Source: Methylobacterium brachythecii
GTDB lineage: Bacteria > Pseudomonadota > Alphaproteobacteria > Rhizobiales > Beijerinckiaceae
Direction of reading: 5' to 3'
NCBI RefSeq assembly: GCF_014196345.1
Contig: NZ_JACIDN010000013.1
Coordinates: forward strand, 1 to 64,000
DNA length: 64,000 nt
The translations under genes were made by a program, and so were the position numbers. The notes below the pieces were generated by a model. It saw only the letters and a list, made by a program, of their open reading frames with translations, was not told where the DNA came from and searched no databases. This document shows, in pieces, positions 25,663-34,700 of the stretch. Each line of letters starts with the position of its first letter. The stretch's first letter is position 1.

Positions 25663-28600
25663 TCGGCCGCCTGATCGCCTGGTCGGCGAGAAACCTGGTG
25701 CTGGTCCTGATCGGCACCGTCTTCGCCGTGGCAGCCGGGCTCCACGCCTTGAAGACCCTGCCGCTCGACGCCATCCCCGACCTCTCCGACGTCCAGACCA
25801 TCGTCTACACCGAGTATCCGGGTCAGGCGCCCCAGGTCATCGAGGATCAGGTCACCTATCCGCTGACGACCGCGATGCTGACGGTGCCGAAGTCGAAGGT
25901 CGTGCGGGGCTTCTCGTTCTTCGGCGTTTCGTTCGTCTACGTCATCTTCGAGGACGGGACCGACCCGTATTGGGCACGCTCCCGGGTGCTCGAGTATCTC
26001 AACACGGCGGCCAAGCGCCTGCCGGCGGGGGTGACCCCGACATTGGGCCCCGACGCAACGGGGGTCGGATGGGTCTATCAATACGTGGTGGTCGCGAAGG
26101 AGCGGACGCTGGCCGAGCTCCGGTCCCTCCAGGATTGGGTCGTGCGCTTTGGCGCGTCCCGCGCCGAGGGAGTGGCCGAGGTCGCGGGCGTCGGCGGCTT
26201 CGTCAAGCAGTATAACGTCGTGGTCGATCCGAACCGCCTGCGAGCGCAGGGCATCACCCTCTCCAAGCTGCGCGACGCCATCCGGTCGAGCAATGCCGAT
26301 GTCGGCGGCCGCACCGTCGAGCTGTCCGAGTTCGAGTTCGTGGTCAGAGGACGGGGCTACCTCAAGAGCGTCGCCGACATCGAGAGCATCGTCCTCAAGA
26401 CCGAGGCGGGCACGCCGCTTCGGGTCAAGGACGTCGCTCGGGTCGAACTCGGCCCGGACGAGCGCCGCGGCATCACCGAAATGAACGGCGACGGCGAGGT
26501 CGCCGGAGGCATCATCCTGCAGCGGTTCGGCGCCAACGCCCTGACCGTCATCGAAAGCGCCAAGGCCCGGCTCGCCGAGGTCGCCGCGAGCTTGCCCAAG
26601 GGCACGGAAATCCTGCCGGTCTACGACCGCTCGCACCTGATCGAGGCTGCCATCGAGACCCTCCAGGGCACGCTGATCGAGGAGAGCGTCATCGTCGCCC
26701 TGGTCTGCGTTGCGTTCCTGCTCCACGTGCGCAGCGCGCTGGTGGCCATCCTGATGCTGCCGGTCGGCATCCTGATGGCCTTCGCGGGCATGAAGGCGCT
26801 GGGGCTCGGCGCCAACATCATGAGCCTCGGCGGCATCGCCATCGCCGTCGGCGCCATGATCGATGCGGCGATCGTCATGATCGAGAATGCCCACAAGCAT
26901 CTCGAACGGGCGTCACCCGGAAAGCCCCGGACCGAGATCCTGATCGAGGCCGCGAACGAGGTCGGCCCGTCGCTGTTCTTCTCGCTCCTCATCATCACCG
27001 TCAGCTTCCTGCCGATCTTCACGCTGGAGAGCCAGGAGGGACGGCTGTTCGGGCCGCTCGCATATACGAAAACCTTCGCCATGGCGGCGGCGGCGATCCT
27101 CTCGCTGACCCTGGTCCCGGCCCTGATGGTGGTGTTCGTGCGCGGCCGGATCGTGCCCGAGCACCGCAACCCGGTGAACCGGCTCCTGACCTTCCTCTAC
27201 CGCCCCCTGATCGCCGGCGTGCTTCAGGCGAGGGTCCTCACGATCCTGCTCGCCCTCGTCGTCTTGGCGGCAACGGTGTGGCCCGCGAGCAGGCTGGGAT
27301 CGGAGTTCATGCCGGAACTCGACGAGGGCACCTTGATGTACATGCCGACCACATTGCCCGGCATCTCGGTGACCAAGGCCGGCGAACTCCTCGCGACCCA
27401 GGACCGGATCATCAAATCCTTCCCCGAAGTGGTATCGGTCTACGGCAAGGCAGGCCGCGCCGGCACCGCGACGGACCCCGCTCCCTCGGAGATGTTCGAG
27501 ACCATCATCAACCTCAAGCCGAAGACCGATTGGCGCCCCGGGGTGACGACGGCGAGCTTGCGGGCCGAGATGGACGCGGCTCTGCAATTCCCCGGCGTGT
27601 CCAACGCCTGGACCCAGCCGATCCGAGCACGCATCGACATGCTCTCGACCGGCATCCGGACGCCTGTCGGGATCAAGGTGCTCGGCACGGATTTGGTCGC
27701 GATGGAGGCCGTCGCCCGACAGGTCGAAGCCGTGGTGAAGGCAGTCCCCGGTACGTCGAGCGCCTATGCCGAGCGGGTCCAAGGCGGCTACTTTCTCGAC
27801 ATCACCCCCGACCGCGAGATCCTGGGGCGCTACGGCCTGACGGTCGGCGACGTGCAGGACGTCATCGCGATGGCGCTGGGCGGAGACAGCGTCACGAACA
27901 CCGTCGAGGGCCGCGAACGCTATACCGTGAACCTGCGCTACCCTCGAGCCTTCCGATCGAACCCGCAATCCATCGCGAACGAGGTCCAGGTCCCGATTCC
28001 GAGCGGGGGAACGGTGCCGCTCGGCGAAGTCGCTAAGGTGCAGCTGACGCGGGGCCCGACGCAGATCCGCACCGAAAACGGGCAGCTTGCGATCTTCATC
28101 TATGTCGACGTCGCCGGCCGCGATCTCGGGGGTTACGTCACCGAGGCGAGACAGGCGGTCGCCAGTGAGGTGGCCCTGCCGCAGGGCACCTTCGTGCAGT
28201 GGAGTGGGCAGGTCGAGTACCTCGACCGAGCCACGGCGCGCCTGAGGATCGTGATCCCCCTGACGCTCCTGATCGTGTTCCTGCTCCTCTACCTCAACTT
28301 CCGACGGTTGACCGAGACCCTCATCGTGATGCTGTCGCTGCCCTTCGCCCTGGTCGGCGGCGTCTGGCTCATGTGGTGGATGGGCTTCAACATGTCGGTG
28401 GCGGTCGCCGTCGGCTTCATCGCCCTGGCCGGCGTCGCGGCTGAGACCGGCGTCATCATGCTCGTCTACCTCGACCACGCGCTGGCCGAGATCCGGTCCG
28501 AACGGGAACGCGAGGGGCGGCCTCTGACCCGAGCGGACCTTCAACGGGCCATCATGATCGGCGCTGTCGAGCGGGTGCGGCCGAAGATGATGACGGTCGT

Positions 28601-28835
28601 CGCGATCATGGCCGGACTGCTGCCTATTCTATGGAGCACCGGGTCGGGCTCCGAAGTCATGCAGCGGATCGCCGTTCCGATGATCGGCGGAATGGTCTCA
28701 TCGACCGTGTTGACCCTCGTCGTGATCCCAGCGGTTTACGCCCTCGTGAAGGGTCGCGCCCTATCGACGGTCTGGGAACCGACCAAATCCTCGGCCATCA
28801 CACCGCCTCTTGGGACGAAACAAGGCTTGGCCTGA
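25659..28835 (+). CDS. cusA: Cu(I)/Ag(I) RND efflux pump, CusA type
   Basis: A 1058-residue HME-RND transporter. TM4 carries the proton-relay Asp D402 in GAMIDAAIVMIENAH. Three methionines sit at M562 (YMPTT), M612 (SEMFET) and M661 (RIDMLST); their spacings of 50 and 49 equal those of the CusA metal-binding trio M573/M623/M672. This argues for monovalent Cu/Ag rather than Zn/Co/Ni. It would export metal from periplasm or cytoplasm using the proton gradient, with the CusB-like adaptor encoded just upstream (ATGA overlap). CzcA is the alternative name for divalent-metal relatives. Confidence 0.93.
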   Translation: MIGRLIAWSARNLVLVLIGTVFAVAAGLHALKTLPLDAIPDLSDVQTIVYTEYPGQAPQVIEDQVTYPLTTAMLTVPKSKVVRGFSFFGVSFVYVIFEDGTDPYWARSRVLEYLNTAAKRLPAGVTPTLGPDATGVGWVYQYVVVAKERTLAELRSLQDWVVRFGASRAEGVAEVAGVGGFVKQYNVVVDPNRLRAQGITLSKLRDAIRSSNADVGGRTVELSEFEFVVRGRGYLKSVADIESIVLKTEAGTPLRVKDVARVELGPDERRGITEMNGDGEVAGGIILQRFGANALTVIESAKARLAEVAASLPKGTEILPVYDRSHLIEAAIETLQGTLIEESVIVALVCVAFLLHVRSALVAILMLPVGILMAFAGMKALGLGANIMSLGGIAIAVGAMIDAAIVMIENAHKHLERASPGKPRTEILIEAANEVGPSLFFSLLIITVSFLPIFTLESQEGRLFGPLAYTKTFAMAAAAILSLTLVPALMVVFVRGRIVPEHRNPVNRLLTFLYRPLIAGVLQARVLTILLALVVLAATVWPASRLGSEFMPELDEGTLMYMPTTLPGISVTKAGELLATQDRIIKSFPEVVSVYGKAGRAGTATDPAPSEMFETIINLKPKTDWRPGVTTASLRAEMDAALQFPGVSNAWTQPIRARIDMLSTGIRTPVGIKVLGTDLVAMEAVARQVEAVVKAVPGTSSAYAERVQGGYFLDITPDREILGRYGLTVGDVQDVIAMALGGDSVTNTVEGRERYTVNLRYPRAFRSNPQSIANEVQVPIPSGGTVPLGEVAKVQLTRGPTQIRTENGQLAIFIYVDVAGRDLGGYVTEARQAVASEVALPQGTFVQWSGQVEYLDRATARLRIVIPLTLLIVFLLLYLNFRRLTETLIVMLSLPFALVGGVWLMWWMGFNMSVAVAVGFIALAGVAAETGVIMLVYLDHALAEIRSEREREGRPLTRADLQRAIMIGAVERVRPKMMTVVAIMAGLLPILWSTGSGSEVMQRIAVPMIGGMVSSTVLTLVVIPAVYALVKGRALSTVWEPTKSSAITPPLGTKQGLA

Positions 28836-28968
28836 GCGCCCATGTCTCGGTGCCAAAATAGCTACTGCGCAGAAAAACCTTCGACATGTCGGCTCTCGCT
28901 ATCAATGCCGAAGGTCGCGGCCACTCCTAAAAGCGGTAGTTATGCCAGCATCGGTGATGATGGTGACC

Positions 28969-29133
28969 CTACCTGCCGTAATGGTGATGGCGCGGACGGA
29001 AACGATAGTGGTGCTGAACCAACTCGACGGCGCCGGGAGCCGCCGGACCAACGGGCAGCGCCGCCGCCGCGGCAGGTTCTGAGACGCCAACCACGGCGGC
29101 AAAGGCCAGGGCGGTGAACATCGAAATGCGCAT
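28969..29133 (-). CDS. Small exported His/Arg-rich peptide
   Basis: A 54-residue product from ATG at 29133, preceded by GGAGG. It has a signal peptide (MRISMFTALAFAAVVGVSEPAAAA) and a short mature part ending in a His/Arg/Tyr cluster (HHYRFRPRHHHYGR). Such tiny secreted proteins with basic His-rich tails are common in Methylobacterium-like genomes but have no known function. It is convergent with the cusA-type gene; the 28836-28968 spacer shows nothing clear. Confidence 0.65.
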   Translation of the reverse strand: MRISMFTALAFAAVVGVSEPAAAAALPVGPAAPGAVELVQHHYRFRPRHHHYGR

Positions 29134-29182
29134 GTTCCTCCACTGCAGGTCGGAATCTGACGGGGGTACCCAAGGTCTTGGT

Positions 29183-29241
29183 CTGCTTTCGACCCAACCA
29201 AGACGCCGAAACCGCTGATTGCGCCTCTCCAAAGCGGTCGC
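29183..29241 (+). repeat. Dispersed repeat, second type, copy 1
   Basis: Starts with CTGCTTTCGACCCAACC and, 47 nt after its start, has AAAGCGGTCG. The copy at 32728-32786 has the same 17-base opening and a GATAGCGGACGT block at the same 47-nt offset. Confidence 0.5.
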
Positions 29242-29362
29242 TTGTCAGCCGTCGCGCAACTTCGGCTGGGGTTGAAGCGCGGACCCTGACGCTTCGCCCT
29301 GAGGGGGGCGTTCCGTGACCGACCCGTGGAAGACCGCGGGCTCGCGTGTGCGACAAGTTATT

Positions 29363-30151
29363 TCAAGGTGCATTCTTCCCAACCGTTTCAAGGATCACGC
29401 GCGCCGTTTCGACAGGCTGATCCCAATGCGGGAAGTGGCCGCAGCGCTCGAACCAGTGCAGCTGGGCCGACGGGAAGGCTACCCGGGCGCGTGCAGCCTG
29501 GCTTGGCAAAAGCAGGTGGTCTTGGCGGCCCCAGCCTATGGTGACCCGGCCAGGGGTCTCTGCCGAGCCCTGCTGCAACGGCCCGCGTGCCAGCTCAAGC
29601 AGCATCGCATCGAACACCGGTGTGGCTGCCAGGCTTTGCAACTCCTCCGCAACAAGCTGCGGTGGCAGTACCCACGGACGGGCCGACAGCTGGGCTAGCA
29701 GCAGCGTGCGGGTGACGGCGTGGCGCGACAGGCCGGGATGGAAGGGGCGCAGCAACCGCACCAGGCGGATTGATGCCGCGAGCGTCCAGTGAAACCAGCG
29801 TGTCTCCCACCCGCGCCAGAAACCGCCGGGATCAAGCGCCACGCAATGCCGACCGATGCCCCGCCGCGCCAGCTCTAGCACCAGCCGGCCCCCCACCGAA
29901 CTGCCGACAAGGTCCGCTGTCGTCAGGCCTTGCGACTGCACGAAGCTGGCGAGGGCGTCCGCATGGGCCTCCATCGTCTGCCGACCCGCGAGCGGGGCCG
30001 ATCTGCCATGTCCCGGCAGGTCGACCAAGATCAGTTCGCGCGAGCCGCGCAATGCGGACAAGAGCGGATCCCAGGTTCGGAGATTGGACCCCAGCCCATG
30101 GACCATCAGTAGCGGCCGGCCCGTGCCGAGGCGCTCAAAATGTAGAAGCAT
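29363..30151 (-). CDS. Alpha/beta hydrolase
   Basis: A 262-residue alpha/beta-hydrolase-fold protein. The oxyanion-hole HG is in MVHGLGSN, the nucleophile elbow is GSSVGG (Ser), the acid is likely the Asp in GRQDHLLLP and the base the His in CGHFPHWDQP, giving the full triad in order. No signal peptide, so cytoplasmic. ATG at 30151 is preferred over a TTG six codons earlier, with AAGGA upstream. It is isolated; neighbours do not indicate a substrate. Confidence 0.85.
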   Translation of the reverse strand: MLLHFERLGTGRPLLMVHGLGSNLRTWDPLLSALRGSRELILVDLPGHGRSAPLAGRQTMEAHADALASFVQSQGLTTADLVGSSVGGRLVLELARRGIGRHCVALDPGGFWRGWETRWFHWTLAASIRLVRLLRPFHPGLSRHAVTRTLLLAQLSARPWVLPPQLVAEELQSLAATPVFDAMLLELARGPLQQGSAETPGRVTIGWGRQDHLLLPSQAARARVAFPSAQLHWFERCGHFPHWDQPVETARVILETVGKNAP

Positions 30152-30394
30152 GACGGCATTGTCCTTCAATGTTCAGGCCGCAGTCCGAACATTGGTCCGT
30201 CGCAGCTGGTCAGGCAGGGAGCGCCTGTCAGATCCGCGGGCCAACCCTATCCGACGCTTCGATGCCGAGCGGGCTTCCGAAGAATTCGGTGACCCCAAAG
30301 GCGATCAGTACAAGACCCTTGGCCGGGCTGGCGCTTGCCGAGCCAGCCCCGCCGTTCCTCATTTCGTACCGAGATCGTCGCGCCCTATCGCACG
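30152..30394. other. Spacer between hydrolase and catalase-like gene
   Basis: No supported gene. A 44-codon - strand frame (30228-30362) is too short and lacks a ribosome site. Confidence 0.4.
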
Positions 30395-31498
30395 CTACGG
30401 CAGGTTGACCGCCTCACGCGGCTCCGCGATGGCATGACCGTTCCGCTCGGCGCGGAAACGCTTGCCCATTTCGTAGGCTTGTTTGCGCGAGCGCATGATG
30501 CCGCCGAGGGGCCGATGCGCGGCTAGCCCGTGCCAGGGGCTGAACGACAGGCCGTCGTCGACCGCGCTCGATCGGGCCTCGCTCCAGGCCGTCTGCGGCT
30601 TCACCCGGATCCGCGCCACGGTCTGGTACGAACTCTCGCTCTCGGGCCAGACCGTGGCGGCGTTCTCGACCGGCATATCGTCGAGGCCGGTGCAGAGTTG
30701 CGCCCTGACTTCCCAAAGCCCTCCATTCGCACGGAAGAACTCGACGACCGCCGCCCGTATGGCGTTTGGGCCTCCGTTCTCCGCCAAGGGCTTGTCGGTC
30801 AAGGCTGTCAGTTCGGGCGCAACCGGCGTCACGCATAGCTTGGCGACGTAGTCACCGAAGCGCACGGGCACCTGACTGTAGAAGGTCTCGCCGAGGATGT
30901 TGGTCTCGGGCTGGCCGCCCATCGTGGCGACGGTGGCGTTGGGCCCACCGGTGGTCGCGACGATGATTTCCTGCAGGCCGCGCATGGCGCCCGAGACGAC
31001 CTTCTTAAAACCCTCTGCCTTGTCGGTCGTGGCCGCGAGCAATTTCAGGGTGGCGAGGAAGGCCTTCGGCGTCGGCGCGCCGAAGGCGGGTCCGTTGACC
31101 AACACGAGGTCCTGGGTGACGTCACCTTCGGACCCTTCCAGCCGCTCGCCCTCGACACCGATGATCTTTACGGCGAGGCCGCGGGGGGTCGAGACGCTGT
31201 CGTCGAGGATGTCGCCGGGGATCGTCGAGAGCCGCATAATCACGGGATAGGTCGCCGGCTTGGAAAACAGGCCCTGGGCCAGCATGGGCGCTAGCCCCGA
31301 TGCCACCTGAAGCTCGCCCTCCAGGAACCCGTGGCTCTTGGCGTGGACGCTGCGGATCGCATGGCCACCGTCCGCCAGAGTCTTCTCGCTGACCGACCGC
31401 ATCGTCTCCATCAGGCCCTTCGCCGTCTCGGCCTCGTCGTCGGCGACGGTTTCGACGTCGGGGCTGTAGCGAAGATAGAAGTCACGCGCATCGACCAT
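30395..31498 (-). CDS. Catalase-like heme-fold protein
   Basis: A 367-residue member of the short catalase-like family (catalase core fold without the HPII extensions). The N-terminal HAKSHGFLEGEL segment holds a distal-type His, and MRLSTIPGDILDDSVSTPRGLAVKI corresponds to the RFST..G....RG.A.K heme-pocket block of true catalases. The proximal-Tyr motif (R..Y.DT) is not obvious, so classical catalase activity is doubtful; a peroxidase or allene-oxide-synthase-like role is possible. ATG at 31498 follows AAGGA. An AraC regulator lies directly upstream on the same strand and may control it. Confidence 0.8.
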   Translation of the reverse strand: MVDARDFYLRYSPDVETVADDEAETAKGLMETMRSVSEKTLADGGHAIRSVHAKSHGFLEGELQVASGLAPMLAQGLFSKPATYPVIMRLSTIPGDILDDSVSTPRGLAVKIIGVEGERLEGSEGDVTQDLVLVNGPAFGAPTPKAFLATLKLLAATTDKAEGFKKVVSGAMRGLQEIIVATTGGPNATVATMGGQPETNILGETFYSQVPVRFGDYVAKLCVTPVAPELTALTDKPLAENGGPNAIRAAVVEFFRANGGLWEVRAQLCTGLDDMPVENAATVWPESESSYQTVARIRVKPQTAWSEARSSAVDDGLSFSPWHGLAAHRPLGGIMRSRKQAYEMGKRFRAERNGHAIAEPREAVNLP

Positions 31499-31682
31499 GA
31501 TCGTTCCTTGGGGCGGGAGCGATGGAACGACCGGGGACCGGTCACCTTTCGTCCTCACCCACTCTCGGTGGCCAAGATCACCCGACCTCGACGGTTCCGA
31601 TGGCTTTGGTCCGGTTGAACGCTCGCGGACGTGATCCGAACGCTGGAGCACCGGGACGGGGCCACTCGGCGTCGTGATGGGA

Positions 31683-32654
31683 TCAGGTTGGCTCGGTGTC
31701 CGGAGGCTCGCTCTCGATGCGCTCCGGTTCGCCTTCGTCCATTCCGCCCACCATGCGGAAATGGCTAGGCGCAGTCCCGAACTCGATCGCGAACGCCTTG
31801 CTGAATGCGCTCCGGCTCGCGTAGCCGACGCTGGCGGCGATGACCTTAACCGGTAGGTCAGTGCCGCTAAGGAGACGGGAGGCGATCCGGAGGCGGACCC
31901 TCTGGACGAACTCCATCGGGCCTTGCCCGAAGGCCGCGGCGAACGCCTCGGCGAAGCTGGTCCGGCCCATGCCCGCGAGGGCCGCCAAACCCTCGACGGA
32001 GTAGTGCGCGCCTGGCTGTTCGAGGACCGCCAGGACGGCGCGGGCGAGCTTCGGGTCCTGCAGGGCCGCCAGGATCGGGGACGTGAAATCGCTCACCGTT
32101 AGCTGGCGGCGCAGGAGGAGGATGAGGCACTGCTTCATCAGCACCTCCGTCATCGCCTGTGTCGCGAGATTGGGGCTTACAACCTCGGCGAGCATGAGCT
32201 CGAAGGCGTAGTGCAGCGCCGGATCGGTGGGAAAGGTCTCCACCATGGGGGCCTGGAACAGCTCGAACAGACCCATCGCACCGGTGTGGGTGTCGGCAAT
32301 CTGGCCGCACACGAACAGCGCATCGGGGCTCCCGTCACCGGCCGTGAAGGAGATCATGCCGTCACCGTGGAGGACGCAGTGATCCTCGGCGCGGACCTCA
32401 CCGATGCAATCCTCGGCGGCGCCGAGGCTGTGCGAATGGCGAGCCGGCACGACGATGATGGTATGCGGCGCGAAGGATCGCCACGGGCCTTGCCCGACCC
32501 GGAGGCTCCCGGTTCCGCGCAGCACGTAATGGACGGTGATCGCTTCAAACGGGCTGAAACCCAGGCGCCATCCGCGCTGTATGGTGCAAACGGAGAACGA
32601 GCGCAGTCGCACTGCGAGCGTGACGAGAAGGCGGTCGAGAAGGTCGGCTCCCAT
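31683..32654 (-). CDS. AraC-family transcriptional regulator with cupin sensor
   Basis: A 323-residue regulator. The N-terminal half is a cupin_6-type sensor (VHYVLRGTGSLRVG, HTIIVVPARHSHSLG). The last 100 residues contain the two AraC helix-turn-helix motifs (LAGMGRTSFAEAFAAAFG and VGYASRSAFSKAFAIEFG followed by SHFR). It is transcribed towards the catalase-like gene, 184 bases downstream. Family members often respond to small organic or oxidative signals and activate a neighbouring oxidoreductase gene; this pairing is inferred from position. Confidence 0.9.
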   Translation of the reverse strand: MGADLLDRLLVTLAVRLRSFSVCTIQRGWRLGFSPFEAITVHYVLRGTGSLRVGQGPWRSFAPHTIIVVPARHSHSLGAAEDCIGEVRAEDHCVLHGDGMISFTAGDGSPDALFVCGQIADTHTGAMGLFELFQAPMVETFPTDPALHYAFELMLAEVVSPNLATQAMTEVLMKQCLILLLRRQLTVSDFTSPILAALQDPKLARAVLAVLEQPGAHYSVEGLAALAGMGRTSFAEAFAAAFGQGPMEFVQRVRLRIASRLLSGTDLPVKVIAASVGYASRSAFSKAFAIEFGTAPSHFRMVGGMDEGEPERIESEPPDTEPT

Positions 32655-32727
32655 GGTGATGGACTATGCGTCACCACTGACAAAACCCCCAACGGTTTCG
32701 AGCGGATGTGGCGGCGAAGCTGATACG

Positions 32728-32786
32728 CTGCTTTCGACCCAACCTCGCCGTACGCGAGTGACCACGCAGTTCCCGATAGCGGACGT
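32728..32786 (+). repeat. Dispersed repeat, second type, copy 2
   Basis: CTGCTTTCGACCCAACC at 32728-32744 and GATAGCGGACGT at 32775-32786, matching the layout of 29183-29241. It lies in the spacer between the AraC gene and the DUF347 gene. Confidence 0.5.
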
Positions 32787-32882
32787 CCCTTTCGCTATTA
32801 GCCCGGCACCAGTGTCCGGAGAGCGACCAACTGGAGCGGGCATCAGGGAATTTTCTCCGTCTCGGCGCCTCCACTGCGGGGC

Positions 32883-33662
32883 TCAGACCGTCCGGCCTTG
32901 TGCGACGGGATGATGACCCGGACGCTGTGGGATGAGCAGGACGCACGCGATCATCATTGCGGCGAGGACGGCCGAGATGGTCAGGTCGCTGATAGCTAGG
33001 CCGCCCTGGGCAGCGGGCTTGTCGAGCGAATTGGCAATCGTCGCGCCCAACGGCCGCGTCAGGATGAAGGCCGCCCAAAATAGGGCCGTGCGCGAGACCT
33101 TGGTGTAGAAGTAGAGGGCCGCCGTGACCGCAAGGGCGGCACCGATAAGCAGTGCACTTCCGTTGTAGCCGAGGCTGGTATCGTCGGCCATCCAATCGCC
33201 CAAAGCGGTGCCGAGCGTCTGCGAGAACATGATGGTCAGCCAATAAAAGCCCTCCACCCTCGGAGTGGCGACCGTCTCGACAGCAACCGTTCCCTCGGAT
33301 TGGTACCAGATGCCGAGCGAGGCGAGCACGAGGGCGAACAGAGAGAGCGATCCGCCAAGATAGCCGATGCCTAGCGAGCGGTCGAAAAGGTCGGCAAGCG
33401 TCGTACCGGCGAGCGTCGTCGCCGTGATGACCGCCCAGTACAGGGACGGGTAGAACCGCTTGGCCCGGATCTGCGCGACTACGGCTACGACGAGGAAAGA
33501 CGCAAAGATGAGGGTCCCGACGAGGTAACCCAACCCCAGGGTCAGGGTGACGGCATTGCCGCCGACTTCCCCGAGTGTCGTCGCGACGATCTTGATCGCC
33601 CAGAATGCAAGCGTGATCTCGGGGACCTTGCTCGCCTCGATACCGTTCCTGCTTTCTGTCAT
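32883..33662 (-). CDS. DUF347-repeat membrane protein (COG4705)
   Basis: A 259-residue integral membrane protein with about eight hydrophobic helices arranged as repeats. The motif YWAVITATTLAGTTLADLFDR is echoed by YWLTIMFSQTLGTALGDWMAD and less exactly by FWAIKIVATTLGEVGGN and FWAAFILTRPLGATIANSL, so four DUF347 units are visible. The repeated T..G....D pattern suggests a transporter, but no substrate is established. The start is ATG at 33662. The RpiR regulator gene ends 39 nt upstream on the same strand and is probably co-transcribed. Confidence 0.85.
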   Translation of the reverse strand: MTESRNGIEASKVPEITLAFWAIKIVATTLGEVGGNAVTLTLGLGYLVGTLIFASFLVVAVVAQIRAKRFYPSLYWAVITATTLAGTTLADLFDRSLGIGYLGGSLSLFALVLASLGIWYQSEGTVAVETVATPRVEGFYWLTIMFSQTLGTALGDWMADDTSLGYNGSALLIGAALAVTAALYFYTKVSRTALFWAAFILTRPLGATIANSLDKPAAQGGLAISDLTISAVLAAMMIACVLLIPQRPGHHPVAQGRTV

Positions 33663-33701
33663 GGTTGTGGGTTCCTTCGGGGTACGGCGGAGTGAGTACA
33701 G

Positions 33702-34556
33702 TCAGGGGCTGACGAGCTTCCTGAGCCGGTCGAGGTCGGCCAGTTGTTGGAGGGCGTTGTCGCTGTCGGCCGCGGTCAGGCCGAGGATGACGGCCTCCAG
33801 CGCGGCGAGTGTCGTAGCGTGAAGCGCGACTTGGTTGGCGCGGCCGCGTCGGGCGAGCAGCACGACCGTAGCCTGACGAGCGATGGCGCTACTCTCCGTG
33901 TCGGTCACCAGGACCACCGGCAGACCGAGGCGGCGGGCTTCGCCCATCGCAGCCTGCGCCTCGCGGTAGGGCTTGCCGTAGGCGAGCATGACGACGGCAT
34001 CGCCTTGCCGCAGGCCGAGGAGCTTGTCGGCCAGCGCCCACCCGGTGGCATCGAGCAGGAGGGCCTGCCTGCCCGATCGCGTCAGCTGGAAAGCCATGTA
34101 CTGGGCGAGATGCGCCGATGGCCCAATCCCGAAAACTGCGATCCGGGCTACCGGATGCAGGGCGGTGACGGCCGCGAGGATGGCCGCCTGGCCGCCCTCC
34201 GTCTGCAAAGCCTCCATTCCCTCGCGATGCGCGTTCAGCACGGCGGCGATGGCTTTCGACGTGTCCGTACCGGCTTCCGCCAGGGTGCGGCGCATATTCG
34301 TCGCCGGCGACCGCTGTTCGTCCAGTCCGGCTGCAAGCGCCTGCTTGAGATCGGGCAGCCCGTCGAACCCGAGCGCTTGGACCGTCCGGATCACGGTCGC
34401 GTCCGAGGTTCCGAGGTGCGCCGCGATCTGCAGGGCCGAGTTCGCGAGGGCCATCGCACGGTTCTGGTCGAGGTAGATCGCGACCCGAGCCAGGGCCGGT
34501 GACAGCGATGGCGCCAGGCGCCTGACCGTATCGCCGAACGCATCCGCCACAGGCAC
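33702..34556 (-). CDS. MurR/RpiR-family transcriptional regulator
   Basis: A 284-residue regulator with an N-terminal HTH_6 domain (ALQIAAHLGTSDATVIRTVQALGFDGLPDLKQAL) and a C-terminal SIS domain (IAVFGIGPSAHLAQYMAFQL, DAVVMLAYGKPYREAQAAM, VVLVTDTESSAIA) that usually binds phosphosugars. The start is a GTG at 34556. It is divergent from the membrane operon at 34701-35728 and upstream of the DUF347 gene, so it may regulate both membrane-protein units. No sugar genes are adjacent, which is unusual for this family. Confidence 0.9.
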   Translation of the reverse strand: MPVADAFGDTVRRLAPSLSPALARVAIYLDQNRAMALANSALQIAAHLGTSDATVIRTVQALGFDGLPDLKQALAAGLDEQRSPATNMRRTLAEAGTDTSKAIAAVLNAHREGMEALQTEGGQAAILAAVTALHPVARIAVFGIGPSAHLAQYMAFQLTRSGRQALLLDATGWALADKLLGLRQGDAVVMLAYGKPYREAQAAMGEARRLGLPVVLVTDTESSAIARQATVVLLARRGRANQVALHATTLAALEAVILGLTAADSDNALQQLADLDRLRKLVSP

Positions 34557-34700
34557 GATCCCTCCAGATTTGAACGGCTCCGAGACACCAATGCCTCTGT
34601 AGCCAATTCAAATATGATATTGACAATGGTAGTGTTAACTACAATCGTTGACGTCGGCAAGCCCGGTTGTGGAGCTCGCCGGGCAGCGGGAAGGTCTAGG
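34557..34700. promoter_or_regulatory. Divergent promoter/operator region
   Basis: The centre (about 34600-34645) is A/T-rich in a G/C-rich neighbourhood. It contains TTGACA at 34620, a GTTAAC palindrome in GTAGTGTTAACTACA and a TACAAT 14 nt after TTGACA (short spacer). It is a likely promoter for the + strand operon and a possible RpiR-type binding site. Confidence 0.4.

Noticed and set aside
30228..30362. A 44-codon - strand frame in the spacer before the alpha/beta hydrolase
   Set aside because: No ribosome site and no recognisable pattern; likely chance in G/C-rich DNA.
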